64,000 nt of DNA, taken from positions 47,571,001 through 47,635,000 of the forward strand of contig CM045731.1 of the NCBI GenBank assembly GCA_024760905.1, written 5' to 3'. Shown here piece after piece: positions 1-10,456 of the stretch. This stretch comes from Plotosus lineatus. Taxonomy: Eukaryota; Chordata; Actinopteri; Siluriformes; Plotosidae. The notes below the pieces were generated by a model that was given only the letters and a program-made list of their open reading frames with translations, was not told the origin of the DNA and searched no databases. Every line of letters begins with the position of its first letter. The stretch's first letter is position 1. Position numbers and translations under genes: made by a program.

Positions 1-191
1 TGAGAATTGTCGGATTACCTTCTCGCACCATTTATAGTTTCTTAGATAGATTTTGAGCGGGGAAATTCAGAAAACAAGTCAAGAAGTGGACAACCTCATT
101 TGTTCAAGGCTCGTGACAGCAGACGACTTGCATCGTCGTCAATCATTAACAGAGATAACCAATATTTTCAACAACAACATAGACAGAACTT

Positions 192-196
<5 letters not shown>

Positions 197-240
<44 letters not shown>
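197..240. repeat. (TA)n microsatellite
   Basis: A run of TA dinucleotides lies directly against the left end of a Tigger-type element. Small open frames across it are artefacts of the simple repeat. Confidence 0.95.
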
Positions 241-1025
241 CAGTGATACCTCAGCTCACGAACATAATTGGTTCCCAGAAAGTGTGTGTAAGGCAAAAAG
301 TTTGTCTTCCGAACATTTATTTCCCCATAAGAAACCATTAAAATGAAAATAATCCGTTCCCAGGTCCCCATAAAACATAATTTTCTACTAAATAAGCCTT
401 AAAACTACACAAAAATATACCTTATTTTATGTATAATAAATGTGCTATTGAATTGTAATTAAAGAAATAAACTGTACTGTATAATAAAGTGGTTTTATTT
501 ACCTTTGTGATGGTAGTTGATGGCTTGATGGAATGGAGTGGGAGGAGGAGGGAGGGAGGGACTTACTGTTTGGAAGGCGTGTTTGGAAACGCCTACTGTT
601 TGGAAACACCCTGAGCCACACACGCACCCTTAATAGCTTCCTTGTTCTTAAGGATGGGAGCACTGGTAGACTTAGCGTACTGGTACTGGGACGCTAAGTC
701 ACACAAACGCACACCTCGTTCGTGTTTTTCAATGATCTCCGCCTGTGGTGGGTCTTTTTCGGTCCCATAATAGCAAAAGTACACTCAATATGGTCCAAAA
801 TGTCTATCAAACACAAACCACGTCCGCACTCAAAGAAAGGGGGTGACGACCTGGGACGCTGTGAGCGTGCGTCAGCTTCTCGTGGCCGCCACCGTGGCGC
901 TGTTCGACCGCGTGGTTTGGTTCGTCCGCCGAAAACTAGTTCGTCAGCAGAGACTATATGCTCGCGAAAGCTCCTTGAGGCGAAAAGTTTGTGAGCTTAA
1001 GCGTTCGTCAGCGGAGGTTTTACTG
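241..1025 (-). mobile_element. Tigger/pogo-type DNA element with transposase remnant
   Basis: The left end reads CAGTGATACCTCAGCTCACG and the right end, read on the other strand, CAGTAAAACCTCCGCTGACG, so the two termini are imperfect inverted repeats. The left end follows TA, as expected for Tc1/mariner/pogo insertion, although the right flank is CATA inside a TA tract. Motifs such as CCGTTCC and ACGAAC occur inside, as in the other Tigger-like copies in this window at 34269, 53951, 59707 and 63726. At about 785 bp it is far shorter than an autonomous Tigger. Its only coding trace is a transposase N-terminus on the minus strand. Confidence 0.75.
593..800 (-). pseudogene. Tigger-type transposase, N-terminal CENP-B-like HTH remnant
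   Basis: The minus-strand frame contains EIIEKHERGVRLCDLASQYQ followed by YAKSTSAPILKNKEAI. This is the DNA-binding helix-turn-helix of Tigger/TIGD1-like (pogo) transposases, which binds the element's terminal repeats in the nucleus. A likely original start (M-G-P-K-K) lies just upstream in a different frame, so there is a frameshift within the first about 20 codons. Nothing of the DDE catalytic domain remains, because the reading frame ends after about 60 residues and the element ends soon after. It is a dead remnant and not a host TIGD gene, since it sits inside matching terminal inverted repeats. Confidence 0.75.
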
Positions 1026-1044
1026 CATATATATATATATATAA

Positions 1045-1090
<46 letters not shown>

Positions 1091-1132
1091 TATATGTAGA
1101 GAGAGAGAGAGAGCAAGAGTGAGAGTGTGAGT

Positions 1133-1192
<60 letters not shown>
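1026..1192. repeat. compound microsatellite (TA)n-(AC)n-(GA)n
   Basis: Three dinucleotide tracts follow one another: TA, then AC to about 1088, then interrupted GA to about 1191. Confidence 0.95.
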
Positions 1193-1193
<1 letters not shown>

Positions 1194-2250
1194 TGTTTGG
1201 TATATTCATGATTATGATTAATTATAGATTGGTATATTGAGATATATGGTAATTGAGATTGGTATACTCATAAACTCATAATTTTTTTTCTTTTTAAAGT
1301 CAGTATAGAAACTGTTTTTTCTGTACATTGTCTGATATGTAAGCAAAGTAAAAGATGAAATGCATCCAATGATCATTATTCACAGACTGTATAGTGATTA
1401 GTTCTCTGAAGGTTATCTGAAGGCTATATTTTAACATTTCCTGATAATGTTCCTAGAACATTGAGAAAACATTCCAAAATAGCATTCTGTTAACATTTTT
1501 ATAGTCAAAACCTAATGTTCCACAATGTTTTGGGTACTCAGAATTGTTTTCTTAACATAACTTGTTAGCTGGAATCATCATCATGATCCTGTTCAAAAAT
1601 TTCAAACTTTCAAACAGACAGCATCACAATAACTTCAAAAACTCTTTGATATGATCTTGAATTCATAGTTGAATCAGTCACAGTAAGCTGCCAAGTCCCT
1701 GAGCAACGAACCAGAACATTTCCATCATGCTTCGCAGTTGCTATAAGGTTCTTCTCTTTTTATGTAGACTATGACTGTGACTAAACAAAAACATATACTG
1801 TATTTTTCAGACTATAAGGCGCACATAAAATCCTTAAATCTTCTCAAAAATTGATCCTCTTCAAGAACACTCTGCTCGCCTTCATAGGATGAGGACAGGG
1901 TGATAAAAGGAGCACTAAACATAGCAGCTTCCCTTACATCCTTTGCCAGCATACCATGGAGGGTGGAGTTTCACATAGAACACAAAAACAATAAATCATT
2001 TTCTTTCATTCATTTGGTCACACTATTTCCAATTCCATAGTGGTTGTTTAACAAAGCTAATGTAATTCACATGGGACACCACACCACAAGTGAATACTGT
2101 GGGCCAAACTGGAAAGATCCTTCCTTTGCCCCCATTTACTGACACAAGCAGCATCAGTAGCTTCTTCCTCTAACAAGAGAATAGGGTACGAAGCACTAAC
2201 TAGAGGGTAGTTACCATGTTTGTCGTACATGTACACCATGACCCTGGTAA
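1193..2250. other. non-coding stretch, no gene seen
   Basis: No convincing coding frame. At about 1440-1560 there are repeated AACATT/GTTCCTAGAACATT-type words resembling a decayed fish interspersed repeat. Positions 1795-1855 (TTTTTCAGACTATAAGGCGC) resemble one end of a widespread fish/tetrapod MITE with the motif ACTATAAGGCGCAC. The rest is unassigned. Confidence 0.5.
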
Positions 2251-2479
2251 GGAGGGCTAAGGGTGTACTGTCACTTGCCCAACATGACCCAGACTAGTGG
2301 GTGGAAGGAGGCATCTTACCTCTCCATTCTAGACTGCCTCCAAGCTGGGTCTAGCCACTGCCCAAAGAACAATAAACAGTTGATTCTTACCTTAGCATCA
2401 TGGAACGTTCAAACCCTGCCTGACAATGCCAGAGCAGATAGTCAGTGTGGTTTTTAGCTAAGGTCGTGGAACTATCTAA

Positions 2480-3034
2480 ATGATCTTTCCTGCACGCCAA
2501 CTCCAAGAGAAGTGCATAGACCAGAAGCAGGACCTTTATACCACCTTTATCGACCTGACCAAGACCTTCAACAATGTTAGCAGGGATGGCCTCTGGAGGA
2601 TCATGGGGAAGTTTGGGTGCCCAAATAAGTTCATCACCATCATAAGGCATTTCTATGACAGCATGACAGCCTATGTCCTGGATGACGGTGAACCATCGGA
2701 CCCCTTCCCCATGACAAATGGCATCAAGCAGGGTTGTGTCAAGGCTTCAATGCTGTTCAGTATAGTTTTTTCAGCTATGATGACTGATGCCTTCAAAGAC
2801 TGCAGCCTTGGCATTAATATCCAGTACAGGTGTGATGGGAGATTATTTGACCTCAGGCACCTCCAAGTACTCATCAAGGTGAAGGAGATAGTCATCAGAG
2901 ACCTCCTCTTTGCTGATGACTGCGCCTTCAATGCTACCGATGAGGTGGCAATGCAGGCGCATCTGGACAGACTCTCCTCAGCCTGCGACAATTTTGGTCT
3001 GACCATTGGCACCAAAAAGAACAAGATTATGTAG
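2480..3034 (+). pseudogene. reverse transcriptase palm fragment of the LINE
   Basis: This frame carries the RT core in order: ARQLQEKC (FRAGRSTVD...RQLQEKC region), TTFIDLTKTFNNVSRDGLW (the motif-A aspartate), GIKQGCVKASMLFS (motif B, normally QGCVLAP) and LLFADDCAFNA (motif C, FADD). The catalytic aspartates look intact. The frame is closed by a TAG at 3032-3034 and continues in another frame after a frameshift. The enzyme would copy the element's own RNA at a nicked target site. It is inactive here because of the missing endonuclease and the stops. Confidence 0.8.
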
Positions 3035-3097
3035 CCAGCCCCAGAGGACCCACATCGTGAACAACACATCATTGTCAATGTCCAAAAACTCCAAACG

Positions 3098-3690
3098 ATG
3101 GACACCTTCATCTATATTGGCAGTACTCTCTCTAGCACAGCCACCACTGATACTGAAATCAACAACCGCCAGCATAAGGCAAGCAGTGCTTTTGGGAGGC
3201 TCCGTGAAAGGGCGTGGGAGAAGAGAGGGATCTGGTCTAAGACTAATGTGAGGGTCTATCGAGCTGTAGTTGTCACTACACAGCTTTCTGGCTCTGAAAC
3301 CTAGACTCCATACAGGAGACATGAAAAGCAACTAGACCAATTCCACCTTAAGTGCTTGTGTAACATCCCACGCATCAGATGGTATGACAGGGTCCCACAC
3401 ACTGAGGTCCTGCAGCAGGCAGGTATCCCAAGCATCACTATACTGATCCACAAATCTCGGATCAGATGCGCTGCTGACTGGCCTGCATGGCATAGAGCCG
3501 CTACGCATGGAGAAAAGTTAGCAGAGGACTGGCGCACCACCTTTGCTGAGCAGAAGTGCTAAAGATGCAAGCAGCGGGCTGCCAGTATCCATCAGGACAC
3601 ACCAGCCCACGCATGTCCTGTGTGCAGTAAGATGTGCCATACTCAGATCAGCCTTATCAGCCACCTATATAGCCACAAGCAAACTTCGAC
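3098..3690 (+). pseudogene. LINE C-terminal domain with C2H2 finger
   Basis: Continuing frames read DTFIYIGSTLSS (the FxYLGS motif after the RT palm), then KQLDQFHLKCLCNIPRIRW and VLQQAGIPSI, the conserved thumb/C-terminal part of such LINEs. At 3614-3676 the translation gives C-x2-C-x12-H-x3-H (CPVCSKMCHTQISLISHLYS then H), a classical zinc finger likely used to bind nucleic acid. There is a stop at about 3301 and frameshifts, so it is a relic. Confidence 0.7.
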
Positions 3691-3757
3691 GTAATGCTGA
3701 TTTCCGTGGTCATCGTCGTTCCAATGGACGAACAACAAGAAAGAAGAATGATAAATA

Positions 3758-4022
3758 ATTGCTCGGGTTGCAGGGAGGCTGGAGCCTACCTTACCCAACT
3801 CTGGTTGAAGGAGGGGTACACCATAAACAGCACTAATTTGCATGGTCAACACACCACCATTCACACTCACACTCACACCTCGGGGAAACAAGAAACAACA
3901 CGTTAGCTTAATGTACATGTCTCCATACAAAAACTCCCTCGCTGAGCCCTGGAACTCAAACCGCGGACTTTCTTGCTGTGAGATGAACGTGCTAGTCACC
4001 GTGCCACCATGCTGCCCATGAT
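3758..4022 (-). mobile_element. SINE-A, minus orientation
   Basis: It reads (on plus) from GGTTGCAGGGAGGCTGGAGCC through CACACTCACACCTCGGGG to CTTTCTTGCTGTGAGATGAACGTGC and CCGTGCCACCATGCTGCC, the reverse complement of a tRNA-like head. The region corresponding to the box B is CAAACCGCGG. It directly abuts the 3' end of the LINE. Confidence 0.8.
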
Positions 4023-4139
4023 TTATTATTTGTATTGTAACACATGTAAACACATGGTTACTAATTTTATTGGAAAAAACCCTAGTTTCCAACACTCCCT
4101 GAAAGCACTAGTTTCCTAGTCCCCTTGAACGCATCATAG

Positions 4140-5130
4140 GCACGTGCCTGCATGCGACCAGCAGAGAGTGCAGCAGAGAGCGTGAAGAGCAGGACGCATA
4201 CAGAGCCCTTGGAAAGCGACGCGAGTGAGGCAACGGTCAAAAAATGTGATTAAGTGAACTTTTAACAAGTTTAACTAAGTTTGTGTGCTTTTCAGAGCCT
4301 TGTATGTGTTTTGTTCTCTCTCAATCGAACCGGGTGGAGAGAGTTTGTTTTCTTGGAAACTCCGGTGAGTCATTGCAATATGAAGCTAGTTTAAGAACCT
4401 ATGCTAACTTTACACGTGGTGAACCTATGCTAACTTTACACGTGGTGACTTTTAAAGCTGTGTGCACTATTTTTGTCTTTAAAAGGCTAAGACCAGTCGA
4501 AGTACATAACAAAGATTGTACTGTGCACAAAATGAACCTTACATTTTATTTTTCTAAATGTTTTGTTGAAAGCACTTTTGCTAATGCACTAAAGTAGTGC
4601 AGATAAGCTGTGTTGTTTTGTATTACATTCCATTCAGTGCCTTTCATGCACTTTTGTCATTTTATTTAGGAATTATTGTTGTTAAATATTTTATTCATTG
4701 TGTCTGTACTGCATGTGCAGACTGGATTTTATGTGGATCTGGATTTGATCTTGAAGCTGGTTTTGGACACGGATGGCGAGCCAAATCCAGTGAGAACTCT
4801 TGGTGGATCCAGAAGCAGTGTGGCCAACTGTTCTCTGGATGCGAGTAGATCTACAGACCCAACCACTTCAAATCACAGGATCCCAGATAAGAATAGATAA
4901 AAACACCTTTATCCCAAACGGATCACAATCCTGGAAAAGACTCCCGGGTTCACACGAATCAAACCTTAGAGACTTAAGCTTATTTTATTTTATTTTTAAT
5001 TTGTAAAGAAAGTTCTACAATATTGTTTGCACTGTTTCTTGTAGTATTGTTAATTGTAATAAATCTGCCGGCTGTTCAAATTCAAATCTCCACAATTCAT
5101 TTTACTCCTCCAGAACCTAGTATAAAACCT
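4140..5130 (+). other. unidentified unit with splice-like sites and poly(A) signal
   Basis: This block matches none of the repeats I recognise. It has a good donor (CCG|GTGAGT at about 4361), an acceptor-like CTGCATGTGCAG at about 4720, and AATAAA near 5060 followed by CA-rich sequence. A 26-bp direct tandem duplication occupies 4395-4420 and 4421-4446. No long conserved frame is present. It could be the end of a non-coding transcript or an old solo LTR with its poly(A) signal. I cannot decide from sequence alone. Confidence 0.35.
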
Positions 5131-5600
5131 AGCACAGCTATATCAAGCTGGTGTTACAGTATGTATTTAAAATATGACAATGCTTTTATATATATCATCT
5201 GTTGGAGTACTGTATATCACCTTTATCTGTTTACACCAGATCACACGGGGTGAAATGTTCACTTGTTCAAATCTGTTCAGTAAAATTGATTTCCATGGGG
5301 TGTACTTATTTTGTCACATCACATGATATATATTTATATATGACCATCAATATTGTGAGGGTCAAGAGGACTGAAAGAGAGAAAAATGGGGGACATGTGT
5401 CTTGTTCAGACATCCAGGGTCATTTGAACCATTTTCACAAATGAGGACGTAAGACATCTACTAAATGATCAAATGAGGGGAAAAGCTGGTGTTAGACTGA
5501 CCCTGCCTAAAATAAAAAACAGAAATTAGGAATGACATCATCACTGAGTAATCCGGCTCATCAAGGACTTTATATTGTGTCAATTTTTTCACCCATTACT
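5131..5600. other. non-coding, nothing recognised
   Basis: AT-rich unique-looking DNA with only short open frames and no recognised repeat. Confidence 0.5.
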
Positions 5601-5607
5601 GTGTTGA

Positions 5608-5882
5608 TGCTCATTCATTCATACACTCAGTAGTCTTGCCTACTACTGTTGCAGGGAGGCTGGTATTTATCTCAGCCAACTCTGGATGTGGGCAGTATAC
5701 ACCATGAACAGCTCGCCAGACCATTGCAGGGCAACACACAACCATTCACACTCACTCTCACAGCCAGGGGCAATTCAGAGCAGCCAGTTAGCCTAACGTG
5801 CATGCCTCAAACTGCATAATCTGGAATAAACCCAGACAAGCTTGGGGAGAACATGCAAACTCCAGCCATGCGCTGCCCATAT
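5608..5882 (-). mobile_element. SINE-A, minus orientation, 5' head lost
   Basis: Tail-to-head on the minus strand: GTTGCAGGGAGGCTGG, CCAACTCTGG, CCATTGCAGGGCAACACAC, GGGGCAATTCAGAGCAGCCA, then GAGAACATGCAAACTCC. The tRNA-like head is missing after the word GCGCTGCCC. Confidence 0.75.
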
Positions 5883-6094
5883 TAGCCAAATTATGATTTG
5901 ATATTAATAATACATGTACAGTGTTTTGAATAAATATGGACAAATTATCACATTTGCTGTTGAGTTTAATGATTTCTTTTTTATCTGTGAAACCTTAACT
6001 ATAAAAACAAATGTTTGAAAAAAATTAATTATAATAAGTTTTCACTTTCTGATGCAAGTCCAGGAATATTTTTTACATTTGTATTGGGAATCAG

Positions 6095-6382
6095 GTGCTG
6101 GTGGTGTAATGGTGGTAGACTTATGGTCAAGAGCTCATGAGTTTGAGCCTCTGTGTGCTAAGACCCCTTGCAATGACTTTAGCCAGAAGTGTGCTTCTAT
6201 CCATAAAGCAGTATAATTAAATACTGTACCATTAAGAAATACTGGGAATTTAACCTATGATAGACTAGCAACCCACCTGGGAGTATTTGAACTCCTAGTC
6301 GCTTCAGCATACAGAACTTGGGATAAGCTCCAGCCTGATGAGCCAGTAGGCTCAAGACTAAAAGCCCAGCAGACTTTACCTT
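6095..6382 (+). mobile_element. tRNA-headed SINE of a third type with 13-bp target duplication
   Basis: The insert is flanked by a perfect 13-bp duplication TATTGGGAATCAG at 6082-6094 and 6383-6395. The head has a box-A-like TGGTGTAATGGTGG and a box-B-like GAGTTTGAGCC, and the 3' end is rich in ACTTTACCTT. The body does not match SINE-A or SINE-B except for a generic GATAAGCTCCAGCC word. Confidence 0.75.
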
Positions 6383-6660
6383 TATTGGGAATCAGATATG
6401 GGCAGTTCATCCACAATGTAACCATTAAGTCCAGATCTCAAGTTCTTTCAGTGCTGCAGACTTGGCATGTGTTGTAGGTGGTCTCTGGAGTGTATTTATG
6501 GATTATACACTGTACTGAGCTCAAAACAGTAACTTCCAGGAGTGGGTATATATCTGGTGCACTTTTTTGGAAAATATGCCCGGTAAGTTGAAACAACAAT
6601 AATAACTGTGGGAAGAGGCAGAATTAAAAATATATTGCCGTGCTATAGGTAGGACTAGAG

Positions 6661-6974
6661 CAGGGGTCACCAACCTTTTTGAAACCGAGATCTACTTCTT
6701 GGGTACCAATTAATGTGAAGGGATACCAGGTCGATACACACCTCTGAAATTACAAATTTGCTCAATTTACCTTTAATTATATGTTATTATTAATAATTAT
6801 TGATATTCATCTATATGAAGATATTGATTTTATTTAAAAATATATTTAAAAAAATTAGATGCAGCTCAATGGAGAGTGGCGCTATGGAGCCATGGGCCTG
6901 TCCTAAAAATAGCAATGAACAGGTCCGTGGGCAACTTATATTGTCCTTGCGGGCTACCACGTTGGTGATCCCTG
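6661..6974. mobile_element. hAT-type MITE
   Basis: The 314-bp element begins CAGGGGTCACCAACCTTTTT and ends in ACGTTGGTGATCCCTG, an inverted match. It is flanked by 8-bp repeats GACTAGAG (6653-6660) and GGCTAGAG (6975-6982), with one mismatch. An 8-bp duplication plus CAGGGGT termini is typical of hAT elements. No transposase is encoded, so it would have relied on a related autonomous element. Confidence 0.85.
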
Positions 6975-6982
6975 GGCTAGAG

Positions 6983-7326
6983 TGATGTGATTGAAAAATG
7001 TTGACCCTATCCATAGTTGGGTGACAAGAGAGTGAAATTAATTGTGTTTTTTTGTCTGGCTAAAAGGGATACGTTCATAACCTCCTCTCTGTCATACTGA
7101 CAATAGCCAATGATGGGCATTTATGAGCTTCGGAATGAGGAAGAGGATAAACAGTACATTCCTCAGGGTGTGTCCAAGAAAGTAGTTAAAACATCTATTT
7201 TGGCATATTTGCAGAGATGAGTTGATTTATTCTTTGATGGCATGGTGGGAGAGAGCTGAACGAGGAAACAGTGCTGTGTATTTTAGCCGTATTAAAGTTA
7301 TAAATTGCGGCATGCCGCATGCGTGT
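6983..7326. other. non-coding, nothing recognised
   Basis: Unique-looking sequence between the hAT MITE and a SINE fragment. No coding signal or repeat recognised. Confidence 0.4.
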
Positions 7327-7445
7327 CAGGAGGCACGGTGGCGTGGTGATTAGCACATCTGCCTCACAGCAAGAAGGTCCTGCGCTTGAATCGTTTCTTG
7401 TGTGGAGTTTGCAAGTTCTTCCTGTACTTTTGCCCCCGACCCCCA
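7327..7445 (+). mobile_element. SINE-A, 3'-truncated head fragment
   Basis: Starts GGAGGCACGGTGGCGTGGTG and continues through CTGCCTCACAGCAAGAAGGTCC and GTGTGGAGTTTGCAAGTTC, then loses similarity. Box A (GTGGCGTGGTGATTAGC) and box B (CGCTTGAATCG) are decayed. Confidence 0.8.
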
Positions 7446-7796
7446 ACCTTCAGATCAAAAAACCAGCCCCGACCACTGGGCCAGCACTGCTCCAGTATAT
7501 TTCATCTTTGTTAAAATACATACCTGGAATATGAAAGGGAGGCCTAAATAGAGGTGTTTCTTATAGGCTGATTTTGTCATCTTCTATTTCCTTATGTGGT
7601 GTTGTGTTTAAATTTACACCTTAGCTTTTGATTAACTTAACACTCTAATAGCGGTCTCTTTTAGAAACCTTTTAAAGGTCCACAAAAAAAGAAACAGAAT
7701 CCTGCAGACATTATCAATTTCTAATTGAACTGAGAATATTTGCTGAGCCATTGCATTTTACAGTTGGTCTAAAAGTAAATCTAATCTTATGTAATC
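7446..7796. other. non-coding, nothing recognised
   Basis: AT-rich sequence with no coding frame or recognisable repeat before the Tc1-like element. Confidence 0.4.
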
Positions 7797-8229
7797 TAAA
7801 AACTGGATTCCAAAAAAGTTGGCACACTATACAAATTGTGAATAGAAACTGAATGCAATGATGTGGAAGTGCCAAATTTCAATATTTTATTCCAAATGGA
7901 ACATAAATGATGGGTCAAAAGTTTAAACTGAGAAAATGTATAGTGTTAAGAAAAAAATGTTGATTTTAAATTTCATGGTGTCAGCAAATCTCAAAAAAGT
8001 TGGGACACGTAGTAATAAGAAAAATTGAAAAATCAACTGCACTTATAATGAACAGCTAAAAGATGAATTACCACGAATGAGATCCATTGGCAACATGATT
8101 GAGTATAAAAAGAGCTTCTCAGAGTGGCAGTGTCTCTCAGAAACAAAGATAGGTCGAGGATAACCAATTCCCCCAATGTTGCACAGAAAGATAGTGGAGC
8201 AATATCAGAAATGTGTTTCCCAGTGAAAA

Positions 8230-9160
8230 ATTTGAAAACATTTGAAGTTATCATCATCTGCAGTGCATAACATCATCCAAAGATTCAGAGAATCTGGAAC
8301 AATCTCTGTGCAGAAGTGTCAAGGCCGAAAAACCATACTGGATGCCCGTAATCTTCGGGCCCTTGAACGGCACTGCACCACAAAGAGGAATGCTACTGTA
8401 AGGGAAATTACAGCATGGGCTCAGCAATACTATCAGAAACCAGTGTCGGTGAACATAATCCACCATGTCAACCGCCATTGCCGGCTGAAACCCTACAGTG
8501 CAAAGAAGAAGCCATTTCTAAACAGGACCCAGAAGCGCAGGCGTTTCCTCTGGTCCAGGGGTCATTTAAAATGAAGTGTGGTAAAGTGTAAAACTGTTCT
8601 GTGGTCAGAAGAATTTCAACTCAAAGTTCTTTATGGAAAATTGGATGCCATGTCATCCAGACTTAAGAGGACAAGGACGACCTAAGTTGTTATCAGTGCT
8701 AGGTTCAGAAGCCTGCATCTCTGATGGTATGCGGTTGCATGAGTGCGTGTGGCATGAGCAGCTTGCACATCTGGAAAGGCACTGTCAATGGAGAAAGGTA
8801 TATTCAGGTTCTAGAACATAATGCTCCCATCCAGACATAGTCTCTTTCAGAGAATTCCTTGCATTTTTCAACATCATAATACCAGACCAGCATTAATTAC
8901 AGCATCATGGCTGCGTAGGAAAAGGATCTGGGAATTGAAATGAACTTTCACCTATAGAGAACATTTGGCGCATCATAAAGAGGAAGGTGCAACAAAGAAG
9001 GGCCAAGACAGTTGAATAGTTCGGGGCTTGTATTAGACAAGAATGGGACAGCATTCCTATTTCTAAACTTGAAAAACTTGTCTCCTTGGTCCCCAGACAT
9101 TTGTCGACTGTTCTAAGAAGAAGAGGGGATGCCTCACAGTGGTGAAAATGGCCTTGTCCC
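8230..9160 (+). pseudogene. Tc1-like transposase, degraded
   Basis: The open part 8242-8574 reads SSAVHNIIQRFRESGTISVQ and later RKTILDARNLRALERHC, then TVREITAWAQQYYQKPVSVN and KRRRFLWSRGHLK: the paired-type DNA-binding domain and linker of Tc1 transposases. Downstream in broken frames come MVCGCMSACGMSSLHIWKGT (around the second catalytic Asp region) and PIENIWRIIKRKVQQRRAKT (around the Glu of the DD34E triad), at about 8940-9010. The protein would cut and paste the element at TA sites. Stops and frameshifts disrupt the catalytic half, so it is inactive. Confidence 0.85.
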
Positions 9161-9447
9161 AACTTTTTTGAGATTTGGTGACACCATGAAATTTAAAATC
9201 AACATATATTTTTTAAAATTATACATTTTCTCAGTTTAAACTTTTGACCCTGTCATCTATGTTCTATTCAGAATAAAACATCGAAATGTGTTACTTCCAC
9301 ATCATTTCATACAGTTTGTAATCACAATTTGTTTGCCGTGGGCGGGCACAAACCAGTGTCTCTCCCTCACGCCGGTCCCAAGCCCGGATAAATGCAGAGG
9401 GTTGCGTCAGGAAGGGCATCCGCTGTAAAACAAATGCCAAATAAAAT

Positions 9448-10434
9448 ATGTGGATCACAAGAAAGAATGACATACCGGATTGGTCGAGGCCCGGGTTAAC
9501 AACGACCGCCATCAGTGCTGTCAACCAACAGGGTGCTGATGGAAATTGGACTACTGTTGGTCGAAGACATCAAAGAAGGAGAGGCGGGAGGCATGTCCGT
9601 TGCCAGAGAGAGAAGAGGAAAGGCATGAGTCTAGGACTGAAAGTAGGGACTTTGAATGTTGGAACTATGGCAGGAAAAGATAGAGAGCTGGCTGACATGA
9701 TGCAGAGGAGGAAGGTGGACATACTGTGTGTTCAGGAGACCAGGTGGAAAGGTAGCAAGGCTAGAAGCATAGGAGCAGGGTTTAAGCTGTTTTTTCATGG
9801 TGTGGATGGGAAGACAAATGGAGTCGGAGTCATCTTGAAGGAGGAGTTTGTCAGGAATGTTCTAGAAGTGAAAAGAGTGTCAGACAGAGTGATGAGTCTC
9901 AAGTTAGTAATTGAAGGTGTGATGTTCAATGCTGTTAGTGCTTATGCCCCACAGAAAGGATGTGAGCGAGAAGAGAAGGAGAGATTCTGGAGTGAGTTAG
10001 ATGAAGTGATGCAGAGTACCCCCAGAGGTGAAAGAGTGGTCATTGGGGCAGACTTCAATGGACATGTTGGTGCAGGAAACAGAGGGGACAAGGAAGTGAT
10101 GGGTAGGTTTGGTATCCAGGACAGGAACACAGAAGGTCAGATGTTGGTAGATTTTGCAAAAAGGATGGAAATGGCTGTGATGAATACTTTCTTCCAGAAG
10201 AGAGAGGAGCATAGGGTGACTTATAAAAGTGGAGGTAGGAGCACACAGGTAGACTACATCTTGTGCAGGCAATGTAATTTAAAGGAAGTCAGTGACTGCA
10301 AAGTAGTAGCGGGTGAGAGTGTTGCCAAACAGCATAGGATGGTGGTGTGCAGGATGATGCTGATGGTGAGGAAGGTGAAGAAGGCAAAGGTAGAGCAGAA
10401 GACAAAGTGGTGGAAGCTGAAAAAGGAAGAGTGA
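9448..10434 (+). pseudogene. LINE APE-type endonuclease domain
   Basis: A 328-codon open frame. The exonuclease/endonuclease/phosphatase motifs appear in order: GTLNVGTM (Asn), LCVQETRWKGSK (catalytic Glu), AVSAYAPQ (Tyr), VIGADFNGHVG (Asp and Asn), STQVDYIL and AKQHRMV (His; the usual Asp before it is not evident). This domain nicks target DNA to prime reverse transcription. The frame ends at a TGA at about 10432 where a relative copy (27300 region) reads through. The start I list is the first ATG of the open frame, and a start further in, near the GLKVGTLN motif, is equally possible. Confidence 0.85.
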
Positions 10435-10456
10435 AGGGGTTGTCTTCAAGGAGGAG

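Larger units (their letters stand above)
2255..3760 (+). mobile_element. internally deleted non-LTR retrotransposon (RTE-like)
   Basis: A degraded LINE read on the plus strand. The 5' part encodes an endonuclease start (TLASWNVQTL at about 2390-2420, the APE WNVRTL motif) that is joined within about 10 codons to the reverse-transcriptase motif SQCGF at about 2440. Most of the endonuclease and the RT fingers have therefore been deleted. The RT palm, the thumb region and a C-terminal C2H2 finger follow in broken frames. Its protein differs from both other LINEs in the window. I place it near the RTE clade by motif order only. Confidence 0.7.

Noticed and set aside
3614..3676. Host zinc-finger gene exon
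   Set aside because: The finger follows the LINE RT in the same context and shows frame damage, so it belongs to the retrotransposon.
7803..7860. A promoter for the Tc1 transposase
   Set aside because: No convincing TATA or initiator pattern could be distinguished from the AT-rich terminal repeat.
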